Shown here piece after piece: positions 59,737-64,000 of a stretch of 64,000 nt of DNA. The translations under genes and the position numbers were made by a program. The DNA is from CAWHMS01 sp963830495 (lineage in GTDB: Bacteria; Actinomycetota; Actinomycetes; Propionibacteriales; Nocardioidaceae): contig CAWHMS010000002.1 in assembly GCA_963830495.1 (NCBI GenBank), positions 930,001 through 994,000 on the forward strand, written 5' to 3'. The first letter of the stretch is position 1. Each line of letters begins with the position of its first letter. The notes under the pieces were generated by a model, which saw nothing but the letters and a program-made list of their open reading frames with translations, ran no database searches and was not told where the DNA came from.

Positions 59737-59742
59737 TAGGCT
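59737..59742 (+). promoter_or_regulatory. -10 hexamer TAGGCT before moaE
   Basis: TAGGCT ends 7 nt before GTG 59750; no Shine-Dalgarno sequence lies between. Confidence 0.5.
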
Positions 59743-59749
59743 CGGCGAC

Positions 59750-60172
59750 GTGGACCCGATCCGGCTGCTGGAGATCCGTGACTCGCCCCTCGACGTCGGT
59801 GAGGCGTACGGCGCCGTCGTCGGCCCCGAGTCCGGTGGCGTCGCGCTCTTCGTCGGGACCGTGCGCAACCACGACGACGGCAGGTCGGTGGAGATGCTGG
59901 ACTACTCCGCGCACCCGACGGCTGTGCAGCGGCTTCGCGAGGTCGTCGACGAGGTGGTGGCTCAGCACCCGGTGCAGGCCGTGGCCGCCCTGCACCGGCA
60001 GGGACGGCTCGAGGTCGGCGACATCGCGGTCGTCGTCGCCGTGGCGTGCGGCCATCGCGGCGATGCCTTCGTCGCCTGCCGCCAGCTCATCGACGAGCTC
60101 AAGGCCCGGGTGCCGATCTGGAAGCACCAGGTCTTCGCCGACGGTGACGACGAGTGGGTCGGCACTCCCTGA
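59750..60172 (+). CDS. moaE: Molybdopterin synthase catalytic subunit MoaE
   Basis: 140-residue MoaE, which together with MoaD inserts sulfur into precursor Z. Signatures: GGVALFVGTVRNHDDGR near 35-50, MLDYSAHP, AVAALHRQGRLEVGDIAVVV and the catalytic-lysine end RVPIWKHQVFADGDDEWV. No moaD is adjacent; MoeZ at 30.4 kb could sulfurate its partner. The start is GTG 59750, before the conserved first strand. Confidence 0.9.
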   Translation: MDPIRLLEIRDSPLDVGEAYGAVVGPESGGVALFVGTVRNHDDGRSVEMLDYSAHPTAVQRLREVVDEVVAQHPVQAVAALHRQGRLEVGDIAVVVAVACGHRGDAFVACRQLIDELKARVPIWKHQVFADGDDEWVGTP

Positions 60173-60261
60173 CGGGGTCGACCGCGCGGCGCGCGGCCAG
60201 GTCGGCCGTCGGCTGGGGCCGACGACGTACCCTGGATGCGTCCCGGGCGAGGAGGCGATCG

Positions 60262-60525
60262 ATGCAGGTGCTCTGGTGGTTGGTGCCGCCACTGGCCGCC
60301 ACCTTTGTCGCCATGGGCTGGGTTGCCTGGGTGGGGCGAGAGCGCGCTGAGTCGTCTGAACGCGACAATCGCGACGCCGCGCTCCGCAAGATGGAGCGTG
60401 CCATGAGCCGACCCACCCCGCGCAGCGGCACACCGGTCGCGTCGACGCCGCTCGAACCGAGTCATGGCGTCGCCCTGCGCCGAGCGCCGAGTCGCCCCGG
60501 CACCGTGACCGGCGTTCGCCGGTGA
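60262..60525 (+). CDS. Small single-helix membrane protein
   Basis: 87 residues with one N-terminal membrane helix (MQVLWWLVPPLAATFVAMGW, residues 1-24) and a basic, Pro/Ser-rich cytoplasmic tail. GAGGAGG about 9 nt upstream of ATG 60262 is a strong ribosome-binding site. Upstream, TACCCT near 60229 may be its -10. Function unknown; short proteins of this type often precede the PDZ/Lon protease gene in actinobacteria. Confidence 0.7.
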   Translation: MQVLWWLVPPLAATFVAMGWVAWVGRERAESSERDNRDAALRKMERAMSRPTPRSGTPVASTPLEPSHGVALRRAPSRPGTVTGVRR

Positions 60526-60538
60526 CATCCTTGAGCAC

Positions 60539-61588
60539 ATGACCCGCCGGACCGCCTCCCTCGTGGTGGCTGCCCTCACGCTCGTGGTGCTGGTGACGGT
60601 GGCCTTCTCGGTACAGCTGCCGTACGTCGTGATGTCTCCCGGGCTGACCGAGGACACGTTGGGCACCTTCGACGGTGAACCGGTGATCACGATCGAGGGG
60701 CAACGCACCTATCCGACGACCGGTCGCCTCGACCTGACGACCGTATCGGTGACCCGGCCCGACTACCGGCCCCGGCTCCCCGAGGTGCTGTCGGCCTGGT
60801 GGTCCGGTGACGAGGCGGTGCTGCCCGACGAGGCGATCTACCCCGAGGACGAGTCACCGCAGGACCTGGAGCAGCAGAAGACCCAGCAGATGCTGGACTC
60901 GCAGTCCAGTGCGATCGTCGCCGGCCTCAACCAGGCCGGCTTCGACGCGATCGACGTGACCGTCGACTCGGTCGAGGAGGGTATGCCCGCCGACGGTGAG
61001 CTGCGCCCAGGCGACGTCATCGTCGCGATCGACGGCGAGGCCACGACGGCCACCGGCGATGTGGTCGGCCAGATCACATCCCTGCCGGTGGGCACCGAGG
61101 TGCTGCTCGACGTCGACCGAGACGGCGAGACCAAGCAGATCGCCATGACGACGGCGGGGGCATCGGGCGACTCCTCGTCGCGCATCGGCGTCACCCTGCG
61201 CGACGACTACAACCCACCCTTCGACGTCAACATCGACCTGGGGCAGGACATCGGCGGACCCAGCGCCGGGTTGATGTTCTCCCTCGCGATCTACGACAAG
61301 CTCACCCCTGCGTCTCTCACGGGCGGGCGATTCGTCGCCGGCACGGGGACGATCGACGCGGGTGGCACGGTCGGCCAGATCGGCGGCATCCAGCAGAAGC
61401 TGGCCGCCGCCAGCGATGCGGGTGCCGACGTCTTCCTGATCCCGGCGGGGGACTGCGCCGACGCCGTCCAGTCCCCGCACGTCGACGACTTCGAGGCGAT
61501 CAAGGTGGAGACGATCGAGGATGCGATCGATGGCCTCAAGGCGCTCGAGTCAGGCGACACCGAGGCGATCGCTCGTTGTGGAGACTGA
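60539..61588 (+). CDS. YlbL-type membrane protease with PDZ and Lon (S16) catalytic domain
   Basis: 349-residue protein anchored by one N-terminal helix (about 7-30). A PDZ domain spans about 140-215 (DSVEEGMPADGELRPGDVIVAI). The S16 catalytic region has the nucleophile Ser242 in IGGPSAGLMFSLAI and the general-base Lys287 in GGIQQKLAAA. No ATPase domain is present, unlike Lon. Counterpart of Rv3194c; related B. subtilis YlbL acts on cell-envelope or division substrates. ATG 60539 lies 13 bp after the small membrane protein gene, probably in one operon. Confidence 0.9.
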   Translation: MTRRTASLVVAALTLVVLVTVAFSVQLPYVVMSPGLTEDTLGTFDGEPVITIEGQRTYPTTGRLDLTTVSVTRPDYRPRLPEVLSAWWSGDEAVLPDEAIYPEDESPQDLEQQKTQQMLDSQSSAIVAGLNQAGFDAIDVTVDSVEEGMPADGELRPGDVIVAIDGEATTATGDVVGQITSLPVGTEVLLDVDRDGETKQIAMTTAGASGDSSSRIGVTLRDDYNPPFDVNIDLGQDIGGPSAGLMFSLAIYDKLTPASLTGGRFVAGTGTIDAGGTVGQIGGIQQKLAAASDAGADVFLIPAGDCADAVQSPHVDDFEAIKVETIEDAIDGLKALESGDTEAIARCGD

Positions 61589-61610
61589 CCATGATGGCCA
61601 GGGATGCGTG

Positions 61611-62195
61611 ATGACCGATCCGGCGACGGCGAGCGAAGTCCCCATGGCCAACGGAGCGGGGCCTGACGAGTTGTCCGAGCAGTCCCTCGCGCTGCGCATC
61701 GCTCTGGTCGAGACCGAGCGGCACTGCGGCGAGGCGGGTTGGGACCAGCCCTCGCGGCTGTTCGCGTTGGTCCGGACCGACCAGCTGAGCGCGGCAGAGC
61801 CCGAGCTCGCCGCCGAGCTCGGCATCACCGACGGGACCGCCGAGGTCTTCACGCCGGTCGAGCAGGAACTCGAAGACCTGTCCCAGCCGTTGGAGGAACT
61901 GTTGGGACGCATCGTGTTTCCCGACGCCGTGGCCGGGGCGATGGCAGTGATGGAGAGGGTGGTGCTGCCGCCTGGGGCCGAGTCTGACGTACCCGATGAT
62001 TCGATGGAAGCGGAGGAGTTCGCAGCCGCGCATCCGGAGCGGGAGGACGTGCGGATCGCCGCAGGCGTGCTGCGAGGCGGGGAAGTGCATTGCGTGCTGC
62101 GGATGCGCAGCCACGATGAAGACGACTCGTTGCTGCACGGCCCGGATCTGGTGCCTGGTCTGGTCAGCGCACTCCGGGAGACGCTCGAGGCCTGA
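61611..62195 (+). CDS. PPA1309-family protein
   Basis: 194-residue protein of the actinobacterial PPA1309 family. Recognisable parts are LALRIALVETERHCGEAGWDQPSRLFALV (seen as LALRIALVETERHC and GWDQPSRLFALV), EQELEDLSQPLEELLGRIVF and DVRIAAGVLRGGEVHCVLR. Function unknown. The gene lies between the PDZ/Lon protease gene and the UPF0182 gene, its usual place. ATG 61611 overlaps the end of GATGCGTGATG; an in-frame ATG further in would shorten it by about 9 residues. Confidence 0.82.
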   Translation: MTDPATASEVPMANGAGPDELSEQSLALRIALVETERHCGEAGWDQPSRLFALVRTDQLSAAEPELAAELGITDGTAEVFTPVEQELEDLSQPLEELLGRIVFPDAVAGAMAVMERVVLPPGAESDVPDDSMEAEEFAAAHPEREDVRIAAGVLRGGEVHCVLRMRSHDEDDSLLHGPDLVPGLVSALRETLEA

Positions 62196-62236
62196 GGGCC
62201 ACGAGGCGAGAGCATGAGAAGGATGAGGGAAGCCAA

Positions 62237-64000
62237 GTGAGCGGCATCTTCGACGCCAGTGCGGGTGGCCAGCCGGCGGCCCAGCCGCCGAAACGGACTG
62301 GTTCGCGCCGGCCGCGAGCGCTGCTGCCGACTCTTGGTGTCGTCGTGGTGCTCGTGGTGCTCGCGTCGATCTTCGTGGAAGTGTGGACCGACCGGCTGTG
62401 GTTCCAGTCGCTCGGCTTCGGCGAGGTCTACACGACCGTGCTCTGGACTCGGATCGGGCTCTTCATCTTCTTCGGGCTGCTGCTCGGGCTGACCGCCGTG
62501 GGCAACGTCTACCTCGCCTTCCGGATGCGGCCGATCCTCTTCACCGACGGCTACCGCAACCCGTCGATCGAGCGCTACCAGGACATGCTGGACCCGGTAC
62601 GGCGGTGGGTCCTGATCGGGCTCGGCGCGATCCTCTTCCTGTTCGGCGGGGCGAGCGCGTCCGGGCAGTGGCAGAAGTACCTGCTGTGGCAGAACCGGGT
62701 CGAGTTCGGGGAGAAGGACGTCTACTTCAACCTGGACATCGGCTTCTTCGTGTTCAGCTACCCATGGTTCCGCTTCTTGGTGAGCTTCGTCTTCACCGTG
62801 CTGGTGGTGTCTCTCGTCGTCGCCATCGTCACGCACTATCTCTACGGCGGGATCCGGTTGCAGGCGGCCCGCGACAAGTTCTCCTCCGGGGCCCAGATCC
62901 ACCTGTCGGTGCTGCTCGGACTGTTCATGCTGGTGCGGGCCGTGTCGTACTGGCTGGACCGCTACGGCCTCGCAACCTCGGACGGCTTCTTCACCGGCGT
63001 CTCCTACACCGACGCGAATGCCGTGCTGCCGTCGAAGAACATCCTGGCGATCATCGCGCTGATCTGTGCCGTGCTGTTCTTCGCCAACATCTTCAGGCCG
63101 GGGTGGCTGCTGCCCGTGCTCGGCTTCGGGCTGCTCATCCTGTCGGCCATCCTCATCGGCGGGATCTGGCCGGCGATCGTGCAGCGCTTCCAGGTGCAGC
63201 CTTCGGAGACCGACAAGGAGGCGGCGTACATCGCCAAGAACATCGAGGCGACCAGGCTTGCCTATGACATCGACGACGTCGACGTACGGCCCTATGCCGG
63301 CACCTCGACCCGCTCTGCGGTGGAGGTGAAGGCGGAGTCCGACAGCCTCCCGGGCGTCCGGCTCATCGACCCCAAGCTGGTCGCGCCTGCCTTCGAGCAG
63401 CTGCAGCAGCAGCGCGGCTTCTACTCGATGCCCGACGTCCTCGACGTCGACCGGTACACCTTCGAGGAGGGGTCGCCGCCGCGGGACGTCGTCATCGCGA
63501 CACGCGAGCTCAACCTGGACGGGCTGAGCGACGACCAGCGGAACTGGAACAACGACCACACCGTCTTCACCCACGGGTACGGCGTCGTGGCCGCCTACGG
63601 CGACGTGCGCGGCCCGACCGGGTTCCCGGTGTGGGCGGCGCAGAACCTGCCGACGGTCGGGAAGCTCGGCGAGTTCCAACAGGAGGTTTATTACGGCGAG
63701 ACCGGGCCTAGCTACTCGATCGTCGGCGCGCCGGAGGGGCAGGCGCCGGTCGAGCTCAACATCCCGGAGACGAGTAGCACCAGCGGAGGCGGCGACGAGA
63801 CATCGACGTACGACGGGGAGGGTGGCGTCGACATCGGCTCGTCCTTCAACCAGCTGCTCTACTCGGCGAAGTTTTGGGACTCCTCGATCCTGCTGTCGGG
63901 CCGGGTCAACAGCGAGTCGAAGATCCTCTACGACCGCAACCCGCGAGACATGGTCGAGAAGGTCGCCCCCTGGCTCACCGTCGACGGCGACGCCTACCCG
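62237..64000 (+). CDS. UPF0182 membrane protein, 3' end outside the window
   Basis: At least 588 residues of a large membrane protein of the UPF0182 family (Rv3193c-like). Seven hydrophobic helices fall in the first 330 residues (for example LLPTLGVVVVLVVLASIFVE, LIGLGAILFLFGG and LVSFVFTVLVVSLVVAIV). A long extracytoplasmic domain follows (from about 335: DVRPYAGTSTRSAV, then LPTVGKLGEFQQEVYYGETG). The function of the family is unknown. GTG 62237 has GAGGGAAG upstream. The frame is open to the last base. Confidence 0.88.
   Translation, partial: MSGIFDASAGGQPAAQPPKRTGSRRPRALLPTLGVVVVLVVLASIFVEVWTDRLWFQSLGFGEVYTTVLWTRIGLFIFFGLLLGLTAVGNVYLAFRMRPILFTDGYRNPSIERYQDMLDPVRRWVLIGLGAILFLFGGASASGQWQKYLLWQNRVEFGEKDVYFNLDIGFFVFSYPWFRFLVSFVFTVLVVSLVVAIVTHYLYGGIRLQAARDKFSSGAQIHLSVLLGLFMLVRAVSYWLDRYGLATSDGFFTGVSYTDANAVLPSKNILAIIALICAVLFFANIFRPGWLLPVLGFGLLILSAILIGGIWPAIVQRFQVQPSETDKEAAYIAKNIEATRLAYDIDDVDVRPYAGTSTRSAVEVKAESDSLPGVRLIDPKLVAPAFEQLQQQRGFYSMPDVLDVDRYTFEEGSPPRDVVIATRELNLDGLSDDQRNWNNDHTVFTHGYGVVAAYGDVRGPTGFPVWAAQNLPTVGKLGEFQQEVYYGETGPSYSIVGAPEGQAPVELNIPETSSTSGGGDETSTYDGEGGVDIGSSFNQLLYSAKFWDSSILLSGRVNSESKILYDRNPRDMVEKVAPWLTVDGDAYP

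Noticed and set aside
61550..63679. Open frame of 709 codons antisense to the PPA1309 and UPF0182 genes
   Set aside because: Its composition (Val/Glu/Asp/His-rich) mirrors the hydrophobic plus-strand protein; no domain or ribosome-binding site.

Overview
The window is about 64 kb of very GC-rich DNA that reads as the chromosome of a high-GC Gram-positive actinobacterium, most probably Nocardioidaceae (Nocardioides-like). The reasons are GTG/ATG starts with many leaderless genes, a WhiB7, a mycoredoxin, AdnAB and UvrD2 helicases, DUF3107/PPA1309/DUF2342/UPF0182 family genes, and a gene order that closely follows two blocks known in Mycobacterium tuberculosis: the sigE block (Rv1220c-Rv1232c) and the Rv3193c-Rv3214 block. 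The genus is an inference from protein flavour; no rRNA or tRNA is present to settle it.

Layout. 1-7.3 kb is the envelope-stress block: O-methyltransferase (partial), SigE-like sigma factor, a fused RseA/RseB-like anti-sigma factor, an HtrA protease, TatB, Mrp, a DUF1003 membrane protein and an MgtE_N/CBS protein broken by about eight frameshifts. 7.3-10 kb carries paired hairpins, a frameshifted PhzF, a PNPOx-like protein and an EamA exporter. 10.1-19.3 kb holds a CitE-like lyase, an acyl-CoA dehydrogenase and a MaoC hydratase. The MaoC gene is separated from its partners by a 6.4 kb insert of four mutually similar sulfotransferase-like genes, a fifth sulfotransferase and a GT4 glycosyltransferase. 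19.4-44 kb is housekeeping: phosphatases, RecB-like nuclease, ParA, YkuD protein, DEAD-box helicase, ferritin-like protein, DUF3107/TetR, a LigD-type polymerase domain, MoeZ, a K+ channel, AdnA-AdnB, DeoD, NudC, mycoredoxin and UvrD2. 44-45.3 kb holds whiB7 with a complete leader (promoter, upstream reading frame, terminator) and two small-protein genes.

45,286-54,028 is an integrated element of about 8.7 kb, bounded by a perfect 28-bp direct repeat that sits in the 3' end of a small zinc-ribbon gene. It carries a decaying tyrosine integrase at its left end, arm-type iterons of 11-bp period at both ends, an IS21-type fragment that truncates the integrase, two less GC-rich cargo genes (membrane protein, serine hydrolase), a broken IS110-type transposase, about 1.8 kb of diverged repeats and hairpins with almost no coding capacity, and an XRE-like remnant.

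54-64 kb resumes the chromosomal block: ABC1 kinase, a TOMM-cyclodehydratase-like protein, DUF5679, a YgjP-type metallopeptidase, a cluster of DnaA-box-like 9-mers, a Nudix hydrolase, a DUF2342 metalloprotease, MoaE, a small membrane protein, a PDZ/Lon-type protease, a PPA1309 protein and the start of a UPF0182 protein.

How the genes work together. SigE/RseAB/HtrA form a sense-and-respond module for envelope stress next to Tat secretion. AdnAB, UvrD2, the RecB-like nuclease and the LigD-type polymerase serve DNA repair. WhiB7 governs intrinsic antibiotic resistance and appears to be under transcription attenuation. The sulfotransferase/glycosyltransferase set probably decorates a surface glycan. 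Single-base frameshifts recur in otherwise conserved genes, so part of the apparent gene decay may be assembly error.
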